Origin: Candidatus Hodarchaeaceae archaeon
Lineage (GTDB): Archaea; Hadarchaeota; Hadarchaeia; Hadarchaeales; Hadarchaeaceae
NCBI GenBank assembly: GCA_030018135.1
Contig: JASEGJ010000006.1
Coordinates: forward strand, 1 to 50,942
Length of the DNA stretch: 50,942 nucleotides
Direction: 5' to 3'
Shown: piece after piece, positions 32,638 to 41,262 of the stretch
Layout of the letters: every line of letters starts with the position of its first letter
Position numbering within the stretch: the stretch's first letter is position 1
Translations under genes and position numbers: made by a program
Notes under the pieces: model-generated
What the model was told of the DNA's origin: nothing
Seen by the model: the letters and a program-made list of their open reading frames with translations, nothing else
Databases searched by the model: none

Positions 32638-33516
32638 TCAGATGAGGCCCGCTTTCTTCATTCCCTTTCGCAGCAATACCCGCTCCACGCCCGTGAGGGG
32701 TCCGAGGGGCATGCGGGTCCGCCCGCTCGGCCTGCCCATGAGCGTTTGGACGAGCTTCTGCCCGTAGGGGTATGGCACCTTGCGGAGCTCGTTTTTCAGC
32801 CTGATCAAATTGAGCTGGATCTGCCTGCAGCGCCCGTAGTCCTTTTTGAGGAAGGAGTTGTACATCTCGAGCACCATCTGGGGCAGGCATGCTGCCAACG
32901 CGGCGATGCAGCCGGAGGCGCCAACGCAAAGCGCTGGGAAGATGAGCTCGTCGTCGCCGCACGCGAAGCTGATGCGGTCGCCCGCCCTCTCGATCAGCTC
33001 CTGAAAGTAGATCAAGTCGCCGCTCGTGTTCAGCCCGCGGATGTTCGGGTGGAAGGCCAGCACATCGACGAGGGTGGGGTCGAGCTTCACGCCCGTGTAT
33101 TCTGGCAGGTTGTTGATTATCACCGGGATGTCAATTGAGTCAGCCAATGTCTCGTAGTGCATTCGCAGGCCGCGCGGATGCTGGGGGAAGAACCAAGGCG
33201 TCAGCGCCATCGCCGCAGCCGCCCCAACGTCCTCGGCAAACCTAGCCAGCTCGACGGCATCCTTGGTTCTGGCGCAGCCGACCTCCGCGATCACGGGCAC
33301 CCCCTTCGACTCCTCGACGGTTATCCGGATCACGCGCTTCCTCTCCTCATCGCCCATCAGGGCCATCTCGCCCGGGGTCGAGCAAGCCACCAGCCCGTGG
33401 ACGCCGGCCTCGACGAGGTATTGGATGTCCTTGCGCAGGGCCTCCTCGTCGATGGACTCGTCCTCCTTAAACGGCGTCGTGAACGCCACGTTGACCCCCT
33501 TCAGCTCGAACGCCAA
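32638..33516 (-). CDS. DapA/NanA-superfamily TIM-barrel protein lacking the Schiff-base lysine
   Basis: The 292-residue TIM barrel has the family outline (GVNVAFTTPFKEDESIDEEA, GVHGLVACSTPGE, ALTPWFFP). Aldolases and dihydrodipicolinate synthases of this family need a lysine in GxKxxSG and a tyrosine in YNxP. Here the first reads GLNTSGD (Asn163) and the second NNLPEYTG (Asn135). Both are lost, and the threonine turn is STPGE. Classical Schiff-base chemistry is therefore unlikely. Start is TTG 33516, with GGAGGTG six bases upstream; the frame before it has no start. Operon with the AOR gene suggests a sugar-acid-related reaction or a binding role. Confidence 0.8.
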   Translation of the reverse strand: MAFELKGVNVAFTTPFKEDESIDEEALRKDIQYLVEAGVHGLVACSTPGEMALMGDEERKRVIRITVEESKGVPVIAEVGCARTKDAVELARFAEDVGAAAAMALTPWFFPQHPRGLRMHYETLADSIDIPVIINNLPEYTGVKLDPTLVDVLAFHPNIRGLNTSGDLIYFQELIERAGDRISFACGDDELIFPALCVGASGCIAALAACLPQMVLEMYNSFLKKDYGRCRQIQLNLIRLKNELRKVPYPYGQKLVQTLMGRPSGRTRMPLGPLTGVERVLLRKGMKKAGLI

Positions 33517-33666
33517 GTGAAACACCTCCAGCGTAGGGTTGACAATCGTGAGCTTATACTTTTCGGGCTTCCCCCCTAAACCCCTCGTGAGTCTGTTTTC
33601 CAATGTCCGGCGCGACGCAGGCAAACGATAAAATTCCGCCGCGCTTCATTGTCCATAGTGGTGACG

Positions 33667-35064
33667 ATGGAAATCGCAGGTTATGCGGTGGAGCTAGCCA
33701 CGAAGCTCGGCGCCTCCTATGCGGACGCACGGCTCGAGCGCGTGCGCAGGGAGGCGGTCCTGGTAAAGGACGGCGCCCTGGAGAGGGTCAGGTCGGAGGA
33801 GGAGCACGGCGTCGGAATCCGCGCACTCGCTGGCGCGTGGGGCTTCGCCTCGACGAGCGAGCTGACAAAATCCGCGGTTGAGGGTGCTGTGGGGGCGGCG
33901 ATCGGCATGGCGAGAGCCGCGAAGCGTGGCCGGGAGACGAAGCTTGCCGGAGTCGAGCCAGCGACTGCAGTTTCGCACGCCGCGCGGAAAATTGACCCGT
34001 TCAAGGTGGAGCTCAATGAGAAGATCGAACTATGCCTCGAGGCCGACGAGGGGGCGCGCGCGGATGAAAATATCAAGCGAACCTCCGCCGCGATTGCATG
34101 CGAACAGGTCAGGAGGGTGTTCATCAGCAGCGAGGGGGCGCACATCGAGACGGATTGCGTCCTGACGTACGCGGAGGTTTTTGCGCTCGCGAAGCGCGGC
34201 GGGGTTACCGAGTACATGGAGGATATCGCGGGTGGGGCCGGGGGCTTCGAGGTCGTGCGGGCCTTCGACATGCCGGCCCGCGCAGGGGAAGTCGGCAGGA
34301 AGGCATCGGCGCTGGCGGCGGCCAAGACGCTGCCTAGGCGAAAGCTGAGGGTGGTGCTCGATCCGGATTTCGTCGCCCTCCTCGCCCACGAACTCGTCGG
34401 CCACCCGAGCGAGGCCGACCGCGTCCTCGGGCGGGAGGCGGCCTGGGCCGGCAAGGCGTGGTGGGCCGGGAAGCTAGGCGAGCGGGTGGCTTCGAAGCTC
34501 CTCAACGTGGTCGACGACCCCCTGGTGCCGGGCGCCCTCGGGTTTTACGAGTACGACGATGAGGGCGTGCCGGCGAGGCGCAAGCAACTGATCCGAGAGG
34601 GCATGTTGCTCGAGCACATGCACAGCCGCGAGACCGCGGTCGAGTTCGGCGTCGAGCCCAATGGGAACATGCGCGCCCAGGGCTTCAGGTACCTCCCGCT
34701 CATCCGAATGAGCAACACCTTCATCGAGCCCGGCGAGTTCGAGCGCGAGGAGCTGTTCGATGTGCCTCGCGGCGTCTACCTGAGGGGCGCGAAGATACCA
34801 AGCATAGACTCGCGGCGCTACAACTTTCAGATCAGCGCTAAGGAGGCCTTCCTAATCGAGCGGGGCGAGCTCGTGGGGCCCTTCCGCGATGTGTCGCTCG
34901 CGGGGGTCGCACCAGAGTTTTTCGCCAGCATCGACGCGGTGGCGAGCGATTTTGAGATGCGGCCGATACCCAACTGCGGAAAGGGCGACCCCATGCAGAC
35001 GTTGCACGTCGGCAACGGCGGGCCGCACCTCCGCGGAAAGGCGCTGGTGGTGGGGGGGAGGTGA
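33667..35064 (+). CDS. tldD: TldD-family metalloprotease
   Basis: TldD and TldE form a peptidase that cleaves unfolded peptides and, in bacteria, trims modified peptides. This 465-residue protein carries HELVGH (about 241-246), the HExxxH zinc motif of active TldD, and the C-terminal GNGGPHLRGKALVVGG. ATG 33667 is preferred because GTGGTGA is just upstream; TTG 33649 adds six residues. Its stop is directly followed by the ATG of the partner gene. Confidence 0.88.
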   Translation: MEIAGYAVELATKLGASYADARLERVRREAVLVKDGALERVRSEEEHGVGIRALAGAWGFASTSELTKSAVEGAVGAAIGMARAAKRGRETKLAGVEPATAVSHAARKIDPFKVELNEKIELCLEADEGARADENIKRTSAAIACEQVRRVFISSEGAHIETDCVLTYAEVFALAKRGGVTEYMEDIAGGAGGFEVVRAFDMPARAGEVGRKASALAAAKTLPRRKLRVVLDPDFVALLAHELVGHPSEADRVLGREAAWAGKAWWAGKLGERVASKLLNVVDDPLVPGALGFYEYDDEGVPARRKQLIREGMLLEHMHSRETAVEFGVEPNGNMRAQGFRYLPLIRMSNTFIEPGEFEREELFDVPRGVYLRGAKIPSIDSRRYNFQISAKEAFLIERGELVGPFRDVSLAGVAPEFFASIDAVASDFEMRPIPNCGKGDPMQTLHVGNGGPHLRGKALVVGGR

Positions 35065-36417
35065 ATGCTGGAAACCGCGCAAAAAGCGCTCAAGGCCATG
35101 CGGAGGGAAGGCGCAGGGCAGGCTGAAGCATTCGTGGCGGAAAACTCGGTGTTGACCGTGAGGATAGCCTCTAACCGAATTATCGAAACGAAATTCGTGC
35201 GCGACGAGGGCATGGGGCTCCGCGCGGCGGTCGGGCAGAGGGTTGGGTTCGCGTGTGCAAACGAGTTCACCCCCGAGCTGGCCAAGCGCGCGGTCTCGAT
35301 CGCGCGCGCGCGTCCCCCCAATCCTGACTTCAACGGGTTTCCGACGCCAACCAAGCCCAAGCGCGTGAGGGGCATCTACGACTCCGCCCTAGCATCGCTA
35401 CCGCCCGAGCGGGCGGCGGAGATCGCTGAGTCGATGCTCGTGTCGGCCTTGTGCTTCGACGACCGCGTGGCCGAGGTGTCGGGGGCCCTCAACGTCGTGG
35501 TCGAGCGCTGCGCGATCGCAAATTCGAACGGCGTAATCATCGCGGATCGGGCGACGCGAATGCTCGGACACCTGACGGTCGAGGCCCGCGACCTCGGGCG
35601 CTCCGAGGGCGCAGCTTGGCTCGGCAGCACGAATTTGCGCGATTTCGACCCCAGCGCCGTGGGCAGGAGGGCGGCCGAGCTGGCGGTGGGCTCACTGAAC
35701 CCTAAGAAGGTCAAGCCCGGCAATTACGATGTCATCCTGGAGCCAGCCGCTACGGCGGAGCTGCTCTACCATGTGCTAGGCTACGCCGTCAACGGGCGCG
35801 ACGTCCACGACGGGATCTCATATTTTGCGGACCACCTCGGCAAAGACATCGCCGCGGAGGAATTGAGCATTTGCGACTGGGGTAACATGTCAAATGGCCA
35901 ATGTTCAAAGACCTTCGACGACGAGGGGGTGCCGACCCAGCGAACGTCCTTAATCGAGCGCGGCAGGCTCGTCGGCTTCGTGTACGACCGCTACTACGCC
36001 GGAAAAGCCGGGATGCGAAGCACGGGCAACGGGCTCCGCCTCGCGGACATGCCCGGCCGTTGTTACGGGGTCGAGCCGAGCCCGTGCATAACCAATTTGG
36101 TGCTCTCGCCGGGCGACTTCAAGCGCGAGGAGCTGATCGCGGACACAAAGCGGGGCCTGCTTCTCTCGCGGATTTGGTACACCTACCCGATAACGCCCCA
36201 GATCGGCGATTTCTCCACCACTTCCAGGTGCGGCTTCCTCGTTCGCGGCGGCGAGCTTGTGGGCGCCGCCGGGCAGGTGCGCATTCACGAGAACATGCCG
36301 CGCATCCTAAGGAGGGTCACCGGAATAGCGGACGATGTCGAGCAGGTGATGCCGTGGGGAGCGGTCGCAGCGATCTGTGCGCCGAGCTTGCGTTTAAGCG
36401 GCGTCCGCGTTGAGTAA
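35065..36417 (+). CDS. tldE: TldE/PmbA-family partner protein
   Basis: The 450-residue protein is the partner of TldD. It shares the N-terminal domain (DEGMGLRAAVGQRVGFACANEF) and the C-terminal GDFSTTSRCGFLVRGGELV of PmbA proteins but has no HExxxH, as is normal. ATG follows the TldD stop with no gap and uses GGGGGGAGGTGA as its ribosome-binding site, so the two are made together. It is expected to form the heterodimeric chamber with TldD. Confidence 0.88.
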   Translation: MLETAQKALKAMRREGAGQAEAFVAENSVLTVRIASNRIIETKFVRDEGMGLRAAVGQRVGFACANEFTPELAKRAVSIARARPPNPDFNGFPTPTKPKRVRGIYDSALASLPPERAAEIAESMLVSALCFDDRVAEVSGALNVVVERCAIANSNGVIIADRATRMLGHLTVEARDLGRSEGAAWLGSTNLRDFDPSAVGRRAAELAVGSLNPKKVKPGNYDVILEPAATAELLYHVLGYAVNGRDVHDGISYFADHLGKDIAAEELSICDWGNMSNGQCSKTFDDEGVPTQRTSLIERGRLVGFVYDRYYAGKAGMRSTGNGLRLADMPGRCYGVEPSPCITNLVLSPGDFKREELIADTKRGLLLSRIWYTYPITPQIGDFSTTSRCGFLVRGGELVGAAGQVRIHENMPRILRRVTGIADDVEQVMPWGAVAAICAPSLRLSGVRVE

Positions 36418-36464
36418 AATTCGGCGCCGCACCCTCAGGGGCGGGAATTTAGTGTCGACCGCAA

Positions 36465-37673
36465 CTAGGCTCCGAATTTCCTGCCCTTGCCCATGAGGTC
36501 GGCGAGCGTGGGCAGCAGGTCCTTGCCGCGAATCCGCCCCAGGCCGCCCCTCGCGCAGGAGCGCTCATCGTACGCCCTGACATCGTCCGCGCGCACGCCG
36601 GGCCCAGCGATGAGCACCGGCACGGGGTCGCCGGTATGCTCGCGCACGCCGACGGGCGTGGTGTGGTCGACCGCTATGGTGATGAAATCGGCCGCGCCGA
36701 CGAGGGAACCGAGCATGTCGTCGACGCGCTCGATGAACTGCACCTTGGCGGCAGCGTTTCCGTCGTGGCTTGCCTCGTCGAAGCCCTTCACGTGCAGCAG
36801 TGCCAGCTCGTTGCTTTCGAGCGCCCTCAGGGTCGCGTCGCACTTCGCGTTCAGGTTCGTGTCCAGGCCACCGGTCGCGCCCGGCACATCGACGATCGTC
36901 ATGCCCGCCATTCGGCACACGCCCTTGACGAGGGCAGCCGCTGCGATGCAGGCGCCCCTGAGCTTGAACCTCTCGTGAAGCGGCTCCAGGTGGGGTATCA
37001 CCCCCGCCCCGCGCAGCAGCAGGTAGTTCGCGGGGAGCATCCCCCCTTTCGCGCGCTCCAAGTTTGCGGGGTGAGCCTTGAGCACCTGGTGCGCCCTTCG
37101 CGATAACTCGTTCAGCAGCCGCGCCGTTTTCGCGGCCTCGCGCGATAGCGGCTTGATCTGCAAAACTTTGGAGCCGAGTTCGTGGGGATCAGAGTCGGTC
37201 ACCTCGTGCGACAAACCCCTGCCGCGCAAAACTAGCGCCGCCCTATGCCCGACCGTGCTCTTGAAGATGACACGCACGCCCGGCAGCTTTATCCGCCCGA
37301 TCGCGGCCGCGAGTTGACCGGTGTCTTGGATGCGCCCGGCCCGCCTGTCCTTGACGATGAGTTTGTCGTCCACCGTGGCGAAGTTCGCCCGGAGGGCGAT
37401 GTCGCCCGCGCGGAGGTCGATGCCCGCCCCGGCGGCCTCGAACGGTCCCCGCCCCGTGTAGACCTCTTGCGGGTCGTAGCCCAGCAGCGCGAGGTGGGCT
37501 GTGTCGCTCCCCGGGGGCACGCCGGGTGCGATGGTGTCCATCAGCCCGCAGATCCCCCGCCTCGCGAGCTCGTCCATGTTCGGCTTCTTCGCGAGTTCGA
37601 GGGGCGTTCGGTTGCCCAGCTCCGGCATCGGGCGATCGGCCATGCCGTCGCAGATCAGCATGATCGTCTTCAA
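36465..37673 (-). CDS. apgM: cofactor-independent phosphoglycerate mutase, archaeal type
   Basis: ApgM interconverts 3- and 2-phosphoglycerate with two metal ions. The alkaline-phosphatase-like core shows LICDGMADRPMPEL (metal-binding Asp), GVPPGSDTAHLALLGYDP (catalytic Ser of SDTAH), the mid-domain and HVKGFDEASHDGNA, TIAVDHTTPV with the second metal site. The protein has 402 residues. ATG 37673 gives the full N-terminal strand. No glycolytic gene adjoins; enzymes of the AOR-linked sugar pathway lie at 16-33 kb. Confidence 0.9.
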   Translation of the reverse strand: MKTIMLICDGMADRPMPELGNRTPLELAKKPNMDELARRGICGLMDTIAPGVPPGSDTAHLALLGYDPQEVYTGRGPFEAAGAGIDLRAGDIALRANFATVDDKLIVKDRRAGRIQDTGQLAAAIGRIKLPGVRVIFKSTVGHRAALVLRGRGLSHEVTDSDPHELGSKVLQIKPLSREAAKTARLLNELSRRAHQVLKAHPANLERAKGGMLPANYLLLRGAGVIPHLEPLHERFKLRGACIAAAALVKGVCRMAGMTIVDVPGATGGLDTNLNAKCDATLRALESNELALLHVKGFDEASHDGNAAAKVQFIERVDDMLGSLVGAADFITIAVDHTTPVGVREHTGDPVPVLIAGPGVRADDVRAYDERSCARGGLGRIRGKDLLPTLADLMGKGRKFGA

Positions 37674-37828
37674 CGGTTCATCCCCCTATCGTGGATGTCG
37701 CGCGCTTAAGAAAAGTTTTTTGCCGTCGGGGGAACCTGGAAATAAACCGGCAACTTTGCCGATCGACCTTCCTCAAATGGACGAAGGGACACAAATGTTG
37801 AAAGGGCAAGAAGGCCAATATTTAAATT

Positions 37829-37922
37829 GGGCCCGTGGCTCAGCTTGGATGGAGCGTCCGGCTTCGGCCCTCGTTTAAGGGAAGAAACCGGAAGGTCGGG
37901 GGTTCGAATCCCTCCGGGCCCG
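37829..37922 (+). tRNA. tRNA-Arg (TCG anticodon) with one intron
   Basis: GGGCCCG pairs with CGGGCCC, G73; T-arm GGGGG-TTCGAAT-CCCTC; D-arm GCTC/GAGC. The anticodon stem is TCCGG/CCGGA. Intron 37868-37886 (19 nt) lies at 37/38: CTTC pairs with GAAG, bulges GGC and AAA, with a small CCT/AGG inner stem. CCA is not encoded. A conflicting ORF across this locus is rejected. Confidence 0.92.
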
Positions 37923-38087
37923 TCATTTCTTAGAAGATTAGAAGGGTTGGAACAAAAGTAGGGAAAAATCCTTTAGAAAAGGGAAAAGAGATATGTAGCT
38001 AAACAGGAGATATTTTTCTATAAGAAAAAATAAATATGACCGCATCACGTTTTGCGGCCATGTTTGGCTTATCTCCAACGCTCAATC

Positions 38088-39944
38088 CTATGCCGGAAAC
38101 TCGTACATGCAGAACTTCTTTCCGCCGCTTGGATAGCTTGCACTCATGCCCTGCCAGTAGTAGATGTGCCCGGCTGCGAAGCCCAGCCTACCGCCATTGT
38201 AGTCCGTTATCGGGTAGGGGATGCTCGCCAGCTTCTCCCAAGTGTTTGTGGAGATGACGTAGCGGTAGAAATTATCGCCGGGATCTTCCCAACAGCTTCC
38301 ACCGCCCAAGGCATAGATGTAGTCGGCTTGCGTAGAGAGCCAATTCCCCGCCCAGAGCAGCGAACCGCCGTCGCCCACACCACCCGCCTCCGGTATGTTT
38401 TCCATCGTCGCCCAGCTATTATTGACGATATCGTAGCGCCAGAAGTCCCGGAGTGGGGTCGTTTCAAGATACTCACCCCGCAGTGCGTAAAGGTAGGTGC
38501 CGCCGGTCCAGACGAGCGAGCAGCCGTCATCAGTGCCTGCAGGTGGCGAGGCCCTCGTCTCCCAAAGGCCGTTCGATGGGTTATAGCGGGCAAAAACCGT
38601 GCCGTGCGAGCTACTCCCCACAATCGAGTAAACGTAGCCATCGTATCCTGACCAAGTTATAGCGTTTCCTGCACCCTGTGGTCCGGGTGTATTCGCCAAC
38701 TGCGTCCAGCTGTCAGTCGAAATTGTGTACCGGTAGAATAGGCGTCGATCCGCATCCTCATATCGGGCACCGCAGAGCGCATAGATGTAGTCACTGTTAT
38801 CCCAAGCGATAGCTGTCCCGTTCCTGAATGCCCCCGTCGGAAGTCCAGTAACGCTTAAGTTCCCCCAAGTGTTCGTGCCGGGATTGTAGCGCCAGAATTG
38901 AGGCGTGGAAGTGGCGTAGAGGCACTTGGCAATGTAGACATAGCTCCCATCGCCGCATACCGACTCGCCATAGCCGCCCACGTCAGGAGTATCCGCCTTT
39001 TCGACCCAACTGCCGAGGTTTGATGGCGCCACCACCAGCGTCACGCTTACCGTCTGTGGATTGTTCGTCGCGTTCAGGTCCGAAACCGTGATCATAGCAT
39101 AGTACGTCCCCGCCACGAGCCCAGTGATATCTACGCTCACCGTCATCGGCTGGGAAGCTCCGCCTGCTAAGCTTCCAGACGTCGGACTCTCCGAGAGCCA
39201 TGTAGCATCGTCCGTTGCAGTCCAGTTGAGCGTACTCCCAGCTGGTCCGGTGTTTGAAACAGTCACGGTCTGCGACGGTGGATTGGCTCCTCCCTGCACC
39301 GCATTGAAAGTTAGGCTCGTCGGAGAAAGCCCTATCGTAGGCGACGGCGGAGGAGTCACAACTAGCTTTACCTCGTCGAACCACGCGAGGGCTTGAGCTG
39401 TTTTATTGTTGCCAGTCTTGTAAACGAAGCGAAGCCTGATCTTGTACGCGCCGGTTTCGTTGAAGGAGGACGAAACGTCCTTGTTGGAGACCGCGTACCA
39501 AGTATTGTAAGCCGGAGGTGCCCCAAGCTGGCTGTCCAGGTCTGCAGTAACCCCGCTCGGTTTCACTATCGTTACATAAATATCCCTTTGGGCTGGAGCC
39601 ACCGCAGCATAGCCCTTCTTCCAGGCGTAAGAAAGAGTAACGGTTGAGTTCGCTTGAATGATCGTTGAAATGGTCTGCTCCCAATAACCTTGACCTGCCT
39701 TGTTCCTACCCACTTCGCTGCTTATCTTCGCGCATCCGCCATTAGCATAGCCAGCTGAGTCCCAGGAGCCCGTTGGCGCCCCAGCAACTGTTACGAAGGT
39801 CCAGCCTGTGGTGTTGCTCACGAAACTGCCGTTAGTTATGACATCGGTCTGTGCAGCCACAGCTGAGATTGTTGCCATCAAGACTAGGGTCACTATTAGA
39901 ATAGAGGTCGTTGGAGATTTACCCCTTTGGTTCAATCCCTTCAT
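38088..39944 (-). CDS. secreted protein with BACON-like and Kelch-type domains
   Basis: A 618-residue protein. A signal peptide (basic start, then SILIVTLVLMATISAVAAQ, residues 14-32) is followed by a carbohydrate-binding-like beta domain (about 35-200), a BACON-like Ig-type domain (about 205-305: SPTSLTFNAVQGG, NWTATDDATWLSESPTSG, LVAGTYYAMITVSD) and six Kelch-like repeats (about 310-600) with YxYAL, FWRY and W pairs. Such proteins lie on the cell surface and bind sugars or proteins. RBS AAAGGAGG precedes ATG. No anchor is seen at the C-terminus. Confidence 0.8.
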   Translation of the reverse strand: MKGLNQRGKSPTTSILIVTLVLMATISAVAAQTDVITNGSFVSNTTGWTFVTVAGAPTGSWDSAGYANGGCAKISSEVGRNKAGQGYWEQTISTIIQANSTVTLSYAWKKGYAAVAPAQRDIYVTIVKPSGVTADLDSQLGAPPAYNTWYAVSNKDVSSSFNETGAYKIRLRFVYKTGNNKTAQALAWFDEVKLVVTPPPSPTIGLSPTSLTFNAVQGGANPPSQTVTVSNTGPAGSTLNWTATDDATWLSESPTSGSLAGGASQPMTVSVDITGLVAGTYYAMITVSDLNATNNPQTVSVTLVVAPSNLGSWVEKADTPDVGGYGESVCGDGSYVYIAKCLYATSTPQFWRYNPGTNTWGNLSVTGLPTGAFRNGTAIAWDNSDYIYALCGARYEDADRRLFYRYTISTDSWTQLANTPGPQGAGNAITWSGYDGYVYSIVGSSSHGTVFARYNPSNGLWETRASPPAGTDDGCSLVWTGGTYLYALRGEYLETTPLRDFWRYDIVNNSWATMENIPEAGGVGDGGSLLWAGNWLSTQADYIYALGGGSCWEDPGDNFYRYVISTNTWEKLASIPYPITDYNGGRLGFAAGHIYYWQGMSASYPSGGKKFCMYEFPA

Positions 39945-40111
39945 TTTTCGCCTCCTTTGTTGATATAAAACAGACCAAAAATGGTAGCTTGACCGGTTAC
40001 GAATTCATTAAAAATACATCAACGTGCGCGGTTTCCACAATCGCACGCTCTTAGGTAGCATATTCAAGGTGTTTATCAACTTCGGCTAGGCAATTTTTTA
40101 ATTAAACCACT

Positions 40112-41023
40112 ATGCCTGCCCCGGTTTCGGAATTTACGCCTTCAGCTGAGCCAAAAGCCGAAATTAATTTTATATTTGGAGAAAAATTTAATGAAGTCGA
40201 CGAACTGGGATGGCTGATTTCGGTGGCGATCGGCGCGCGGCGAACCCCTAAAGCTTGGCATCGCCGGAGGGCCTTCAGGAGGGGGGCGCGGCGGGTGGTC
40301 CTCCTCACCGCCCTGCTCGCCTTTCTGGCTGGCGCGTCATTCGGCGCCATCGTCTCCAAGGTGGTTTCCGAAAGGTGGTCAGCGGCCCAGCCCTGGCCGG
40401 CGGAAATCGGGCTCAGAAGGGCCTCGACGAAGATAGTGGCGGTGCGCTCGGATGGCATCGGGGTCCTGTGCGACCTCGATGTGGAGATAAAGCCGGGCAG
40501 GGGGAGGGTGCTGGTGAGCATCGAGCCAAAGATGGAGCTCGACATCCAGTACTCCGCGGAGACCGCGGCAAAGGTGGCCTCGGAGCTCACGGGGATCGAT
40601 CTTTCGGGGGCGGATGTCGTCTTCACCATCGTCGCGCCCGCCGAGATAATGGGCGGCCCCAGCGCGGGGGCGGCGCTGACCGTGGTCACGGTGGCCGCCA
40701 TCGAGGGCGTTGGGGTTAGGGGGGATGTGGTCATCACGGGCACCATCCGCGAGGATCACAAGGTTGGTGAAGTCGGGGGCATATTCGAGAAGGCGAGGGC
40801 CGTGGACGAAGCGGGCGCGGCGCTCTTCCTAGTCCCCGAGGGGCAGAGCGTGATCACGATGTACAGGCAGGTCGTCTACGAGCCCGTGCCCGGCTTCAGG
40901 TGGGTGAGATACGATCCGGTGATCGTCGACCTAAAGGAGTACGCGGAAAATGCCGGCTGGAGCGTCCGAATCCAAGAGGTCTCGACCGTAGAGGACGCGG
41001 TGGACCTGATGTTGCAGCGGTGA
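40112..41023 (+). CDS. membrane-anchored Lon-type (S16) protease domain protein
   Basis: The 303-residue protein has a basic N-terminus, one membrane segment (about 61-83), then an S16 protease domain. The catalytic Ser184 lies in GGPSAGAAL and Lys227 in GGIFEKARA, the Ser-Lys dyad of Lon; GDVVITGTIREDHKVGEVG connects them. There is no AAA ATPase domain, unlike archaeal LonB, so it is a stand-alone proteolytic domain. ATG 40112 is the frame start; a GTG at 40223 with AT-rich promoter-like sequence before it is an alternative that still keeps the membrane helix. Confidence 0.8.
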   Translation: MPAPVSEFTPSAEPKAEINFIFGEKFNEVDELGWLISVAIGARRTPKAWHRRRAFRRGARRVVLLTALLAFLAGASFGAIVSKVVSERWSAAQPWPAEIGLRRASTKIVAVRSDGIGVLCDLDVEIKPGRGRVLVSIEPKMELDIQYSAETAAKVASELTGIDLSGADVVFTIVAPAEIMGGPSAGAALTVVTVAAIEGVGVRGDVVITGTIREDHKVGEVGGIFEKARAVDEAGAALFLVPEGQSVITMYRQVVYEPVPGFRWVRYDPVIVDLKEYAENAGWSVRIQEVSTVEDAVDLMLQR

Positions 41024-41119
41024 GAATTAACTCCAAATGACCTCGGGACGCAAGGTGAAAATAGTAACTTTCGCTCAATTTGTACGGTAGTTTAGTAGGT
41101 GAAGCGCACATTCATACCT

Positions 41120-41194
41120 GGGCCGGTGGTCCAGCCAGGAGAGGATGCAGGCCTCCGGAGCCTGAGATCGCGGGTTCGAATCCCGCCCGGCCCG
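41120..41194 (+). tRNA. tRNA-Arg (CCG anticodon), likely attachment site
   Basis: GGGCCGG pairs with CCGGCCC, G73; D-arm GTCC/GGAT, anticodon loop CTCCGGA, T-arm GCGGG-TTCGAAT-CCCGC. No intron, no encoded CCA. The integrase frame begins about 70 bases after its 3' end, the arrangement seen when an element has entered a tRNA gene 3' end. A second copy of the 3' end (attR) was not found in the window. Confidence 0.93.
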
Positions 41195-41262
41195 TATTTG
41201 ATTCGGGGTCGAGTCCCAGAAAAAATGGGAGAGATGAGCCCCTAGGAGTTCATTCGGGGAAC

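Noticed and set aside
37501-37878. Frame crossing into tRNA-Arg(TCG)
   Set aside because: It covers the 5' half of a well-folded tRNA gene and the start of the antisense ApgM gene.
38052-38651. Plus-strand frame of about 199 codons
   Set aside because: Antisense to the secreted Kelch protein; the minus strand has a signal peptide, repeats and a good ribosome-binding site.
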